Origin: Methanothrix sp.
GTDB lineage: Archaea; Halobacteriota; Methanosarcinia; Methanotrichales; Methanotrichaceae
DNA length: 18,057 nucleotides
Reading direction: 5' to 3'
NCBI GenBank assembly: GCA_003162615.1
Contig: PMNG01000204.1
Location: 28,898 to 46,954, forward strand
Below are positions 1 to 8,050 of this stretch, one piece after another. The notes below the pieces were generated by a model. The model did no database searches. It was given only the letters and a program-made list of their open reading frames with translations, and had not been told where the DNA came from. The translations under genes were made by a program, and so were the position numbers. Each line of letters starts with the position of its first letter. Within the stretch, counting starts at the first letter, position 1.

Positions 1-60
1 GTATTCGTAGTCGGAACTATTCTCGCTTATTTCGTGATCAGCCTGATTGGCGGAAGCTAG
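1..60 (+). CDS. C-terminal end of an unidentified membrane protein (5' truncated)
   Basis: Frame 1 is open from the window edge and ends at a TAG at 58-60. The 19 visible residues (VFVVGTILAYFVISLIGGS) are strongly hydrophobic and look like a final transmembrane helix that ends almost at the C-terminus. Too little is visible to name the family. A strong hairpin follows directly, which supports a real gene end here. Confidence 0.5.
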   Translation, partial: VFVVGTILAYFVISLIGGS

Positions 61-71
61 GCACGCAACAA

Positions 72-102
72 GGAGAGTTCATCCTTCTTGGGATGAACCT
101 CC
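72..102 (+). terminator. Strong hairpin after the upstream gene, possible terminator
   Basis: GGAG (72-75) and GTTCATCC (77-84) pair with GGATGAAC (91-98) and CTCC (99-102). This gives a 12-bp stem with one bulged A and a 6-base loop (85-90), starting 12 bases after the stop codon at 60. No clean T-run follows immediately, so it could be a 3'-end stabilising or processing structure rather than an intrinsic terminator. Confidence 0.45.
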
Positions 103-184
103 CATCACATTTTCAAGACCAAATTGGTGTCAATTGATATCTTTTATAATTGATCGATTTGTAAAATGAAGCCAAAATCTTTTT

Positions 185-208
185 AAAAAAAAATAATTAC
201 CAAAAAAA
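185..208 (-). terminator. Oligo-T terminator of the M42 peptidase gene
   Basis: Read on the minus strand, the region just after the peptidase stop codon contains a run of seven T (202-208) and a run of nine T (185-193). Archaeal RNA polymerase terminates at such T-rich tracts without needing a hairpin. Confidence 0.55.
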
Positions 209-226
209 TGAAACTCTGTTTTTGGA

Positions 227-1279
227 TTAAACCTTGAAGTACTTTGGTGCCGTCTCCATGGCTCTCGCCATCAGCTCAGCTCCCTTATCTATATCAGTAA
301 GGCTAAGAACCTCAACCGGTGAATGGATGTATCTCGTGGCCACGCTCAGGACGCCTGTCGGGATACCAGATCTGGTGAGGTGTATAGCAGTACCGTCGGT
401 TGTGCCGCCCTCGGCTGCATCGAGCTGGATGTCTATACCGAACTCCTTGGCCGTTTCCACCAACCAGCTAACAACCTCTGGTGTAGCGATGATTCCTCTA
501 CCTGAGGCGTCGGCTATTGTGACCACCGGGCCCTTTCCCATCTCTAGTGGTGAGTCCTTCTTCTCGATGCCGGGGTGATCCCCGGGTATGGTAACATCCG
601 AGGCGATGGCCAGGTCGGGGTTCAGACCGTAGGCGCTTGTCTTGGCGCCCTTCAGTCCAACCTCTTCCTGTACCGTACCAACACAGTAAATGGTTGACTT
701 GGACTTGGTCCGCTTCAGGGCTTCAATCATCATGACTATGCCGGCGCGGTTGTCGAAGGCCTTGCCTGTTACCCTATCGCCCTTCAAGGTGGCAAAGTTC
801 CTGTCGATGGTTATGGGCAGACCAGGAACTATTCCCAGCTCTCTAGCATCTTTATCACTCTGGCAGCCTATGTCGATGAACATGTCAGTAGCCTCGATGA
901 CCTTCTTTCTGTCTTCTTCCTTCATGACATGAGGCGGCTTGCAGCCGATGACGCCCGTGATAGCGCCGGTAGGCGCATGAATTATCACCCGTTGGTTGAG
1001 GAGGGTCTGGTCGAACCATCCGCCTATTCTTATGAAGCGTAAGAAGCCATTTTCATCCACATATTTCACCATCAGGCCGATCTCATCCATGTGAGCCTCA
1101 ACCATTATCGATGGTCGGTCACCGTGTCTGGTCCCTATAAGGTTACCCAGGACGTCAGTCCTAACGTCGTCTACCAGGCCTGAAAGCTCTTCTCTGACAA
1201 TATCCCGGACGGACCCTTCCCGGCCGGATATGCCGTGAGCGTTGCTCAATTTCTCCAGTAAGGAACTAATCTCTGTCAT
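227..1279 (-). CDS. M42 family metallo-aminopeptidase (TET/glutamyl aminopeptidase type)
   Basis: 350 residues, the usual length for peptidase family M42 (cytosolic dinuclear-metal aminopeptidases such as archaeal TET particles and bacterial PepA/FrvX, sometimes mis-annotated as endoglucanase). All family metal and catalytic positions are visible: AHMDE (His63 and Asp65), KAFDNRAG (Asp176 bridging the two metals), GTVQEEVG (Glu205 catalytic base, Glu206), ASD (Asp228) and RYIHSPVE (His319). There is no signal peptide, so it is cytosolic, and the likely role is removing N-terminal residues from peptides released by proteolysis. The exact substrate preference cannot be read from sequence. ATG start at 1277-1279, preceded by a weak GAGATG. 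It has its own TATA-like promoter, 62 bases after the preceding gene on the same strand. Confidence 0.93.
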   Translation of the reverse strand: MTEISSLLEKLSNAHGISGREGSVRDIVREELSGLVDDVRTDVLGNLIGTRHGDRPSIMVEAHMDEIGLMVKYVDENGFLRFIRIGGWFDQTLLNQRVIIHAPTGAITGVIGCKPPHVMKEEDRKKVIEATDMFIDIGCQSDKDARELGIVPGLPITIDRNFATLKGDRVTGKAFDNRAGIVMMIEALKRTKSKSTIYCVGTVQEEVGLKGAKTSAYGLNPDLAIASDVTIPGDHPGIEKKDSPLEMGKGPVVTIADASGRGIIATPEVVSWLVETAKEFGIDIQLDAAEGGTTDGTAIHLTRSGIPTGVLSVATRYIHSPVEVLSLTDIDKGAELMARAMETAPKYFKV

Positions 1280-1307
1280 ATATTCATCTCTTAATATATT
1301 AGAACTC

Positions 1308-1334
1308 AGATTATATAGGGCACATTTATATAAG
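1308..1334 (-). promoter_or_regulatory. TATA-box promoter of the M42 peptidase gene
   Basis: On the minus strand this stretch reads CTTATATAAATG (box A consensus) followed by CTATATAATC. The first lies about 45-55 bases and the second about 30-40 bases before the ATG, a fitting distance for archaeal transcription with a short leader. Which box is used cannot be decided by eye. Confidence 0.5.
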
Positions 1335-1341
1335 CGCGGTT

Positions 1342-2868
1342 TCAGGTTGCTCGCACCTTTGCCCCATAATTCCTGGACCTGGTTATCAGGAATTCGCCGC
1401 CTATCTCTCCCATTACCTCTCGAGCGACCGCCTCTATATCTCTGGCACCAGAGTCGGCTATGGCGTACACCGTTGGCCCGAAGGAGCTCAGGCCTGCGCA
1501 GGCTGCTCCTGCCTCCCTCATCTTGGCCATGAGTTCATGAACCAGAGGAGGCTGAAGCCCCACCTCTACTTTCTTGAACCCCAGCTCCTGAATTCTGTTA
1601 ACTGCCGACCCAAAATCGTCCAGGTTTTCTTCAATAACGGATGGGACCATCTTCACCAGGATCTGATAGCACAGCTCGTGTACATCTGCCAGGGGAACCG
1701 GGCAATACTCTTTGAAGATATCGAATTCCTGTCGGCCATGGGCTCCCTGGGGAAGGTTTGGCACCGCTATCAATATCTTCCAGTTCGCTGGAAAATCATG
1801 GTGTGCGATGATCGGTGGCGGGCTGACGCCCAAGGAGGCAGACGAAGGCCGGAAGTCGGCCTTCTGTTTACCTGGGCCGAAGGAGTGGCCCCCATCGATT
1901 ATGAATCCTCCCATCTCAAAGGCAGCCGTACCTATGCCGCTGGTCCCGCCGCGCTTTATGGTCATGGCAATATCCCGGATGCTGACTGGCTGGTTATATA
2001 GCTCGCACATAGCCTTTCCCGCCGCTATTCCTAGCTGAGTCCCTCCACCCAGGCCGACGTGAAGTTTGTAGCCGGACCTGACTACCAGTTCGGCCCCGCC
2101 CAGGCCGTACCTATCCATGATAGCCCTAGCTGCTGCCTCGGCTCTCTCGGCATTATCTCCTTTTACGGTTAGCTCATCCGCCTTCCCAGCCTCCAGAAGG
2201 ATGTTTGGCTCATCGAGGGTGATGCCTATGCCCCCATCAATTCGGCCGGATTGACCAGTTAGATCCGTTAGTGTCAAGTGAATCCTGGACGGAGTCTGGA
2301 TCACGACCCTGCACTCGTCCTGGAACTGATTGTATGGAAAGGTCTCGCTAATTGATATCAATGGCTTACCATGCCTTACAATCCTGTAATTCCTGGAAAG
2401 CAGAAGCTCCTGTGGAAAGATGTTGAAGACCCGGCTCATAACTTTGTCCGCTACTTGGACTTCGGCACCGGTTATGTCTCGCCTGGACTCAATCTGGTGA
2501 TGCTTTAGAATAACTCCGATGGGAATGTCGGCTCTGATCAGGTCCTCCTTGAAGCTGGGCTCCAGCCTCTTCAGGGGTGTATGAGAAACAGCATAAATTA
2601 GCGGCTCACTTGTCCCTAACTTTTTGAGTTTGACCACCCGATGGTTGACCTCATCCCCCTCATCTATAACGAGGTCGGATGCTAAGGACGAATCAGCCGG
2701 GATAACCTCCTGAACAACCGTTTCTATCTCCACAGGGCTCCCGGTTATGACCTCCAACAGGTTGGTCACAGAACCGTCCGTTCCCAGCAACATCTTCTGG
2801 ACCGGGCTGAGCCTTCCCACCAACTCCTCTAGCTGGGAGATCTTCTGAGCCACGGATGGCAGAGACAT
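1342..2868 (-). CDS. mptG: Fused chorismate-lyase-like (DUF98) domain + beta-ribofuranosylaminobenzene 5'-phosphate synthase
   Basis: 508 residues, far longer than the roughly 320-340 residues of a stand-alone RFAP synthase. The C-terminal part (about 187-505) is the GHMP-kinase-fold RFAP synthase. It starts with TPSRIHLTLTDL and carries the glycine-rich GLGGGTQLG (272-280) and a GTSGIGTAAFEMGG segment (308-321). This enzyme joins phosphoribosyl pyrophosphate to 4-aminobenzoate or 4-hydroxybenzoate with loss of CO2, the committed step to tetrahydromethanopterin/sarcinapterin. The N-terminal part (about 15-182) resembles the DUF98/Rv2949c chorismate pyruvate-lyase family (LLGTDGSVTNLLE at 27-39, PIGVIL and ESRRDI at 116-132). 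That domain would make 4-hydroxybenzoate, so the two halves would be consecutive steps; this coupling is inference. ATG at 2866-2868. It is divergent from HMG-CoA reductase. Confidence 0.88.
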   Translation of the reverse strand: MSLPSVAQKISQLEELVGRLSPVQKMLLGTDGSVTNLLEVITGSPVEIETVVQEVIPADSSLASDLVIDEGDEVNHRVVKLKKLGTSEPLIYAVSHTPLKRLEPSFKEDLIRADIPIGVILKHHQIESRRDITGAEVQVADKVMSRVFNIFPQELLLSRNYRIVRHGKPLISISETFPYNQFQDECRVVIQTPSRIHLTLTDLTGQSGRIDGGIGITLDEPNILLEAGKADELTVKGDNAERAEAAARAIMDRYGLGGAELVVRSGYKLHVGLGGGTQLGIAAGKAMCELYNQPVSIRDIAMTIKRGGTSGIGTAAFEMGGFIIDGGHSFGPGKQKADFRPSSASLGVSPPPIIAHHDFPANWKILIAVPNLPQGAHGRQEFDIFKEYCPVPLADVHELCYQILVKMVPSVIEENLDDFGSAVNRIQELGFKKVEVGLQPPLVHELMAKMREAGAACAGLSSFGPTVYAIADSGARDIEAVAREVMGEIGGEFLITRSRNYGAKVRAT

Positions 2869-2936
2869 AAAAAATGATTTATCTGCCGGAATAAAGTTTT
2901 TCCCCTCCCACGACCTGATACCCGAGAGGTGAGAGA
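2869..2936. promoter_or_regulatory. Short divergent promoter region between mptG and hmgA
   Basis: These 68 bases separate two divergent genes and must hold both promoters. The AT-rich core at 2870-2902 contains TTTATC- and AATAAAG-like elements, but no clean box A on either strand. A Shine-Dalgarno-like AGGTGA (2927-2932) lies 4 bases before the TTG start of the rightward gene. Confidence 0.4.
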
Positions 2937-4196
2937 TTGGAGAGTTCCAGAATTCCAGGGTTTTATAAGCTGCCTCCCGAGGAGAGGCTGAAAGTCATCG
3001 AAGAAATGACAGGTTTATCGGGCGATGATGTCGCCCAGCTAACCGCAGGTCTAGGCGTCGAACAGGCCGATCGAATGGTCGAGAACGTCATAGGCACCTT
3101 CCAGGTTCCTCTCGGAATAGCCACTAACTTCATAATAGATGGCCGAGAGCTGGCCATCCCCATGGCCACCGAAGAGCCATCGGTCATCGCCGCAGCCAGC
3201 AACGGTGCGAGGATGGCAAGGGAGGGTGGCGGGTTTGTAACCAGCAGTACTGGGCCGATAATGAGAGCTCAGATCCAAGCTACAGGGATAGCCGATCCTT
3301 TTGCAGCAAGGCAGGAAATACTCGCTCACAAAGACGAACTGACGAAGATGGCCAATGACAAGGACCCCATGCTTGTAAAGTTCGGCGGCGGAGTCAAGGA
3401 CATCGAGGTTTATGTCATCGATTCCAGAGTCGGTCCGATGGTCGTGACCCACCTAATAGTGGATTGTAGAGATGCTATGGGAGCAAACGCCGTGAATACC
3501 ATGGCCGAGGCTCTGGCTCCTAGGATAGAGCAGATAACGGGTGGCAGGGTTTACCTCAGGATCATCTCCAACCTGGCCGATCTGAGGCTATCGAGAGCCA
3601 AAGCAGTTTTTAAGGCAGAGGAGATAGGCGGGCCTGAAGTCGTGGACGGCATAATCCAAGCTGCTGCATTGGCAGAGGTAGATCCGTATCGAGCAGCCAC
3701 CCACAACAAAGGAATAATGAACGGCGCGACGGCAGTAGTAATGGCCACTGGAAACGACACCAGGGCAGTTGAGGCTGGTGCTCACTCTTTTGCATCCAAG
3801 AGCGGCATGTACAAGTCGCTTACTCGTTACGAGAAGAACAAAGAGGGCGATCTGGTGGGAACCATAGAGATGCCAGTGGCCGTGGGACTTGTGGGCGGGG
3901 CGACCCGCGTTCATCCGGTGGCCAAAACGGCAGTGAAGATCCTGGGCGTAAAGTCAGCCGACGAACTGTCCCGGATAATCGCATCAGTCGGCCTCGCTCA
4001 GAACTTCGCAGCTCTTCGGGCCCTCGCGTCGGAGGGCATCCAGCGCGGCCATATGTCGCTGCACGCCAAGAACGTGGCCGTTCAGGCAGGGGCCAAGTGC
4101 GACCTGGTGGAGATCATTGCCGCCAGGATGGCTGCCGAGCGAAGGATAAGCGTAGACAGAGCCACTGAGCTGATCAAAGAGCTGGATAAGTCATGA
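2937..4196 (+). CDS. hmgA: Class II HMG-CoA reductase
   Basis: 419 residues. Converts HMG-CoA to mevalonate, the first committed step of archaeal isoprenoid lipid synthesis. It aligns well with the bacterial class II enzyme of Pseudomonas mevalonii, not with the class I form usual in many archaea. Visible landmarks are the N-terminal SRIPGFYKL, ENVIGTF (49-55) and DAMGANAVNTMAEA (179-192). Catalytic Glu80 (EEPS), Lys258 (THNKGIMNG), Asp274 (ATGNDTRAVEAGAH) and His372 (IQRGHM) match the known catalytic Glu83, Lys267, Asp283 and His381. Asp143 (NDKDPM) matches P. mevalonii Asp146, which favours NADH. The start is a TTG at 2937 with AGGTGA just upstream. The next in-frame ATG would remove the conserved N-terminus, so TTG is preferred. 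It overlaps pheA by ATGA, so the two are probably cotranscribed. Confidence 0.95.
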   Translation: MESSRIPGFYKLPPEERLKVIEEMTGLSGDDVAQLTAGLGVEQADRMVENVIGTFQVPLGIATNFIIDGRELAIPMATEEPSVIAAASNGARMAREGGGFVTSSTGPIMRAQIQATGIADPFAARQEILAHKDELTKMANDKDPMLVKFGGGVKDIEVYVIDSRVGPMVVTHLIVDCRDAMGANAVNTMAEALAPRIEQITGGRVYLRIISNLADLRLSRAKAVFKAEEIGGPEVVDGIIQAAALAEVDPYRAATHNKGIMNGATAVVMATGNDTRAVEAGAHSFASKSGMYKSLTRYEKNKEGDLVGTIEMPVAVGLVGGATRVHPVAKTAVKILGVKSADELSRIIASVGLAQNFAALRALASEGIQRGHMSLHAKNVAVQAGAKCDLVEIIAARMAAERRISVDRATELIKELDKS

Positions 4197-4993
4197 GAAT
4201 CGGCGTTCTCGGACCGGAGGGCACATACTCGGAAAAAGCTGCGAAACATTGGTGTCCTGATGCGGAACTGAAATACTTCGGAGATTTTGAGGAAGTTCTG
4301 ATCGCAGTGGAAGCGAAAGCTGTAGAAGCCGGTGTTGTCCCCCTGGAAAACAGCTTGGAGGGGGCGGTGGGCTTGACCATGGATTCGCTCCTGCACCTCC
4401 AGGTACGAATAATCGGAGAGGTGAATCTGCCCATTAGGAACTGCCTTCTGGGAAAAGGAGGCAGCGAGATAAAAGTGATCATCTCCCACCCACAGCCTCT
4501 AGCCCAGTGCCGGCAGTACATCCGCGACCATTACCCGAATGCAGAGGTCAGGACCACCGGGTCCACCAGCCATGCAGCCAAGTTGGCCCAGGAGTTCCCG
4601 GAAATGGCTGCCATCGCTGGGGCCGGAGCAGCCGAGAAGTACGGACTTCTGATCTTGGCCAGGGACATCCAGGACGTAGCGGAGAACGTGACCCGGTTTG
4701 CCGTTGTAGGAAATGAGACGATGCCTGCCACAGGTCGGGACAAGACCTCGCTGGTCATCTACCTGGAACGAGATAGACCGGGGGCGCTTTACGATATCCT
4801 TCAAGAGTTTGCCAGTCGGGGAATCAACCTTACCAGGATAGAATCCAGGCCAAGCAGGCGGGGCCTGGGAGACTATTACTTCTACATCGACCTGGAGGGA
4901 CACGTATCTGACCGACCGGTAATGGGAGTTCTGCAGGGCATAGAGAAGAAAGCTTCAATGGTCAAAGTTTTAGGATCGTATCCAAGGGCATGA
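4193..4993 (+). CDS. pheA: Prephenate dehydratase with ACT regulatory domain
   Basis: 266 residues, the usual size of the monofunctional enzyme that converts prephenate to phenylpyruvate in phenylalanine synthesis. The catalytic domain (1-178) shows GPEGTYSEKAA, VVPLENSLEGAV (48-59), TSHAAKLA and NVTRFAVVG (165-173, with the catalytic TRF). A C-terminal ACT domain (about 185-263) carries PGAL and IESRPS (216-221), the motifs that bind phenylalanine, so feedback inhibition by the product is expected. No chorismate mutase domain is fused. The ATG overlaps the HMG-CoA reductase stop (ATGA at 4193-4196), which implies translational coupling. The two pathways are unrelated, so the pairing is probably only transcriptional. 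Confidence 0.95.
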   Translation: MRIGVLGPEGTYSEKAAKHWCPDAELKYFGDFEEVLIAVEAKAVEAGVVPLENSLEGAVGLTMDSLLHLQVRIIGEVNLPIRNCLLGKGGSEIKVIISHPQPLAQCRQYIRDHYPNAEVRTTGSTSHAAKLAQEFPEMAAIAGAGAAEKYGLLILARDIQDVAENVTRFAVVGNETMPATGRDKTSLVIYLERDRPGALYDILQEFASRGINLTRIESRPSRRGLGDYYFYIDLEGHVSDRPVMGVLQGIEKKASMVKVLGSYPRA

Positions 4994-5034
4994 GGCAAGC
5001 TTGATCTATGGAGTGCAAACATTCGTCTTCTCAG

Positions 5035-5059
5035 CACCGCTTCCTTCGTCGCGGCGGTG
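5035..5059 (+). terminator. Weak hairpin after pheA
   Basis: CACCGC (5035-5040) pairs with GCGGTG (5054-5059) around a 13-base loop, 42 bases after the pheA stop. No T-run follows, so its role as a terminator is uncertain. Confidence 0.2.
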
Positions 5060-5142
5060 AACTGTCAACAAGCTCCTTCTCATCCGCTGCTCCAAGATCG
5101 AATGCCTATCTTTTTGCATGACGCGATACCCCGGGGAATCTT

Positions 5143-5208
5143 TCTTATACTACTAAGCAGTGACCTAAGCACTCGGCCTTGAACAATACTTATCTCACCG
5201 CCTGAGGG
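5143..5208 (+). promoter_or_regulatory. Promoter and ribosome-binding site of the glucan phosphorylase
   Basis: TCTTATACTA (5143-5152) is a TATA-like element about 65 bases before the ATG, and GAGGG (5204-5208) is a good Shine-Dalgarno 8 bases before it. The rest of the 223-base gap 4994-5216 holds no convincing gene. Confidence 0.4.
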
Positions 5209-5216
5209 ACAAATCC

Positions 5217-7358
5217 ATGGATGCTTTCAAAGGCAAGTTTCCGCACATTCCTGAGAGAATATCCCGGCTGGGCGAGCTGGCCTGTAACCTCTGGTGGTCA
5301 TGGCACCCCGAGGCAAGAGCCATCTTTCACATGCTTGCCGGAAACGGCTCCGAGTTCCGGACTTACAATCCTGTGAAGTTGCTCCGTGAGCTGGAGGGCT
5401 CAGTTCTGGAAGCTGCAGCGAAGGATTCTCGATTTCTTAGGCATTATGACGCCGTCATGGCGAGGTTCGACGCTGAGATGGACACCTACAGCAGCTGGTT
5501 TTATTCAAGAGTAGCCGATCCTCGGATGCTTCAGATAGCCTACTTCTCCGCCGAGTACGGCCTTCATCATTCTCTGCCCTTCTACGCCGGAGGCCTAGGA
5601 TTTCTTGCCGGAGACTTTCTGAAGGAGTGCAGCGACCTCGGAGTTCCTGTGGTCGGAGTGGGGTTCATGTACCCGGAGGGGTATCTTCACCAGAAACTCT
5701 CTACGGATGGCTGGCAGTTAGGGGAAAGCGAGATGCTCGACAGGGAAAAGGCCCCTATCTGTCACGTCCTGGACAAAAATGGGCAGCCATTGGTGATCAA
5801 AGTTCCCATCGCGGAGCTGCCCGTCTACTTCGAGGTTTGGAAGGCTCAGGTGGGCAGGGTGACCCTTTACTTGATGGACACAGACATAGAGGGCAACGAT
5901 CCTTGGAACCGGGGAATGTCCGCCCGCCTGTACATCGGAGACCCCGAACAGCGCCTGGTGCAGGAGATACTCCTCGGGATTGGCGGAACCCAAATCCTAA
6001 ACGCCCTGGGAATCAAGCACTCCATCCTTCACCTCAACGAGGGGCACTCCGCTTTTGCAATACTGGAGAGAATCCGGGAGAAGGTAGAGAAGGGATTGAG
6101 CTTCAGAGATGCGTCAGAGCAGGTAAAGGCCACAACCGTTTTCACAACCCACACGCCAGTCCCGGCGGGCCACGATGTGTTTCCTTTCGGGCTGATGGAC
6201 AAGTATTTTGGCTCTTACATTCCCCTGCTTGAGCTGGACCGTGACTCCTTTTATGCGCTGGGCGTAAATCCTAAAGATCCGACCGCAGGATTCAACATGA
6301 CAGCCTTCGCCCTCCGAATGTCGGCCTATTGCAACTGCGTCAGCAAGAAGCACGAGGAGGTCACACGAAAGATGTGGCAGCACCTCTGGCCGGAACTTCC
6401 GGAGGACAAGGTTCCTATCGACTACATCACCAACGGAGTGCACCTTCCGACGTGGATCGACTCGAGAACATCAGCTCTCTTCAACAAGTATTTGGGGCCT
6501 AACTGGTTGGATGATCACGACAACCAATCCATCTGGCAGCTCGTAGACGACATACCGGATATCGAGTTGTGGAGAACTCACCGGCTGCTTAAGATGATAA
6601 TGATAGCGTACATCCAGGAAAGAGCGAGGCAGAGATGGCTGGATGACCACGCCGATCCCAACATAATCATGGCCTCAGGAGTAATGCTCGACCCCAACGC
6701 CCTTACCATCGGCTTTGCCCGCAGGTTTGCTACCTACAAGAGGGCGGCCCTGCTCCTTCAGGATACCGAAAGGCTAAAAGGAATTCTGAACAACCAGAAC
6801 AAGCCTGTCCAGATAATCTTTGCCGGGAAGGCGCATCCTTCAGACAACTCCGGCAAGCTTCTGATCCAGCAGGTCTTCAACGCTGCCAAAGACCAATCCT
6901 TTGGCGGCCGCATTGCCTTTGTTGAGGACTATGATGAGGAGATCGCTCAATACCTGGTTCAGGGAGTGGACCTCTGGCTGAACAATCCCCTTCCACCCTT
7001 CGAGGCCAGCGGTACTAGCGGAATGAAGGCAGAGATAAATGGAACGCCCCAACTGAGCGTTCTGGATGGCTGGTGGATCGAGGGGTTCAACGGCAAGAAC
7101 GGCTGGGCCTTTGACGGAAATGGAAGCGACAACGGCGACTCCAGAGACGCAGAGGAACTCTATGGCATTCTTGAGAAAGAGATAGTGCCTCTGTACTATG
7201 AGAAAGACGAAGCCGGAGTCCCTCACGGATGGGTCAGAGTCATGAAGGAGTCGATAAAGAGCACTGCCCCTGCCTTCAGTTCCCGAAGGATGGTCAAAGA
7301 GTACGCCCTGAAGTTCTACCAGAGCGCTCTGAGATCGGCCAACGGAATAAAGCCGTGA
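5217..7358 (+). CDS. glgP: Alpha-glucan (glycogen/maltodextrin) phosphorylase, GT35 family
   Basis: 713 residues, matching the short archaeal/Thermus-type phosphorylases rather than the longer E. coli MalP form. It releases glucose 1-phosphate from alpha-1,4-glucan using pyridoxal phosphate and inorganic phosphate, and works in the cytosol on storage polysaccharide. An N-terminal DUF3417 domain (about 1-110, with CNLWWSWHPEA) precedes the catalytic core. Core motifs are AYFSAEYGLHHSLPFYAGGLG, HLNEGHSAFA (272-281), TTHTPVPAGHD and EASGTSGMKAEING. Lys604 of the last is the expected pyridoxal-phosphate lysine. In the larger phosphorylases that site reads GTSNMK; GTSGMK is a variant I associate with this subfamily. 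ATG at 5217 with GAGGG upstream. It stands alone, with its own promoter, and converges on cbiE. Confidence 0.95.
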   Translation: MDAFKGKFPHIPERISRLGELACNLWWSWHPEARAIFHMLAGNGSEFRTYNPVKLLRELEGSVLEAAAKDSRFLRHYDAVMARFDAEMDTYSSWFYSRVADPRMLQIAYFSAEYGLHHSLPFYAGGLGFLAGDFLKECSDLGVPVVGVGFMYPEGYLHQKLSTDGWQLGESEMLDREKAPICHVLDKNGQPLVIKVPIAELPVYFEVWKAQVGRVTLYLMDTDIEGNDPWNRGMSARLYIGDPEQRLVQEILLGIGGTQILNALGIKHSILHLNEGHSAFAILERIREKVEKGLSFRDASEQVKATTVFTTHTPVPAGHDVFPFGLMDKYFGSYIPLLELDRDSFYALGVNPKDPTAGFNMTAFALRMSAYCNCVSKKHEEVTRKMWQHLWPELPEDKVPIDYITNGVHLPTWIDSRTSALFNKYLGPNWLDDHDNQSIWQLVDDIPDIELWRTHRLLKMIMIAYIQERARQRWLDDHADPNIIMASGVMLDPNALTIGFARRFATYKRAALLLQDTERLKGILNNQNKPVQIIFAGKAHPSDNSGKLLIQQVFNAAKDQSFGGRIAFVEDYDEEIAQYLVQGVDLWLNNPLPPFEASGTSGMKAEINGTPQLSVLDGWWIEGFNGKNGWAFDGNGSDNGDSRDAEELYGILEKEIVPLYYEKDEAGVPHGWVRVMKESIKSTAPAFSSRRMVKEYALKFYQSALRSANGIKP

Positions 7359-7426
7359 TGACGTAGCCAGACAGCCAAGTTGGATGAACAAGCTGCGAGC
7401 GTACCCCGGACCGGAGGGATGGAGCT

Positions 7427-7455
7427 TCATCTTGATTCCGGATGAGATGCTTTTT
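7427..7455 (+). terminator. Small hairpin plus T-run after glgP
   Basis: TCATC (7427-7431) can pair with GATGA (7441-7445), and five T follow at 7451-7455. It lies in the 95-base gap between convergent genes. The T-run overlaps the last bases of cbiE, so it can serve glgP only. The stem is short. Confidence 0.35.
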
Positions 7456-8050
7456 ATAGATCTATTTTAGAGATGTCGCCTATTACCACGCACGAGAGGC
7501 CAGGAGCGGCTGGTGGGCTGTTTGTTCGTGCCAATTCAATCCTCTCTTCAGGGTAGCCGAGCTCTGTCAGGACAGCGACATCCTTGGAAAGACCTTCAGC
7601 CTCAAGATGACGGCAGATAAGAGGCAGATTCGTTGAGTCATCGGTCAGAAGAAAAACACACCTCCCTGCTCTGATCTCTGAGGCTATCCGGGCCAGGGAA
7701 TCATAGACAATAGCCCTTCCATGAAGTGTCACGGGGACCATCCTTAGCTGGCTGATCCTCAATCGTGCACAAGCTACCTGCATGCTGGATATTCCTGGTA
7801 TGATCTGGCCGTCAAGATAGCCCAAGCCGCTGAGCATGGGGTCGCCGGTGGATAGGACTACTGCCCTCTCAGGCAACTCCCTGAGCTTTTTGTAGTCTTC
7901 GATTATGTGGATGGAGCATTCGGGCCTTATATGCTGGCGCGCAATCTCGATGGCTCTTTCAGATCCGTAGATCGTACAGGCCTCGCTTATGGCTTTCATA
8001 GCTTCCTGGGTAAGCATTCCAGGTCCAGCACCAACGCCAACGATGATCAT
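7454..8050 (-). CDS. cbiE: Cobalt-precorrin-7 (C5)-methyltransferase
   Basis: 198 residues, the size of stand-alone CbiE (in CobL this domain is fused to CbiT). It methylates C5 of the corrin ring with S-adenosylmethionine. Seen: the N-terminal GVGAGPGMLT (5-14), the family's GxGPG SAM-binding loop, and STGDPMLSGLGY (67-78), where CbiE-type enzymes have SGDP. IIPGISSMQ corresponds to the PGISS motif. The partner C15 enzyme, CbiT, is a separate gene at the other end of the cluster. Its ATG overlaps the cbiD stop (8047-8050), so the two are coupled. It is the last gene of the cluster. Confidence 0.9.
   Translation of the reverse strand: MIIVGVGAGPGMLTQEAMKAISEACTIYGSERAIEIARQHIRPECSIHIIEDYKKLRELPERAVVLSTGDPMLSGLGYLDGQIIPGISSMQVACARLRISQLRMVPVTLHGRAIVYDSLARIASEIRAGRCVFLLTDDSTNLPLICRHLEAEGLSKDVAVLTELGYPEERIELARTNSPPAAPGLSCVVIGDISKIDL

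Noticed and set aside
1537..2038. Plus-strand ORFs of 154 and 108 residues inside mptG
   Set aside because: Antisense to a gene with clear domain motifs over the whole stretch.
6840..7430. Minus-strand ORF of 196 residues at the end of glgP
   Set aside because: Antisense to the conserved pyridoxal-phosphate region of glgP; no recognisable motif.
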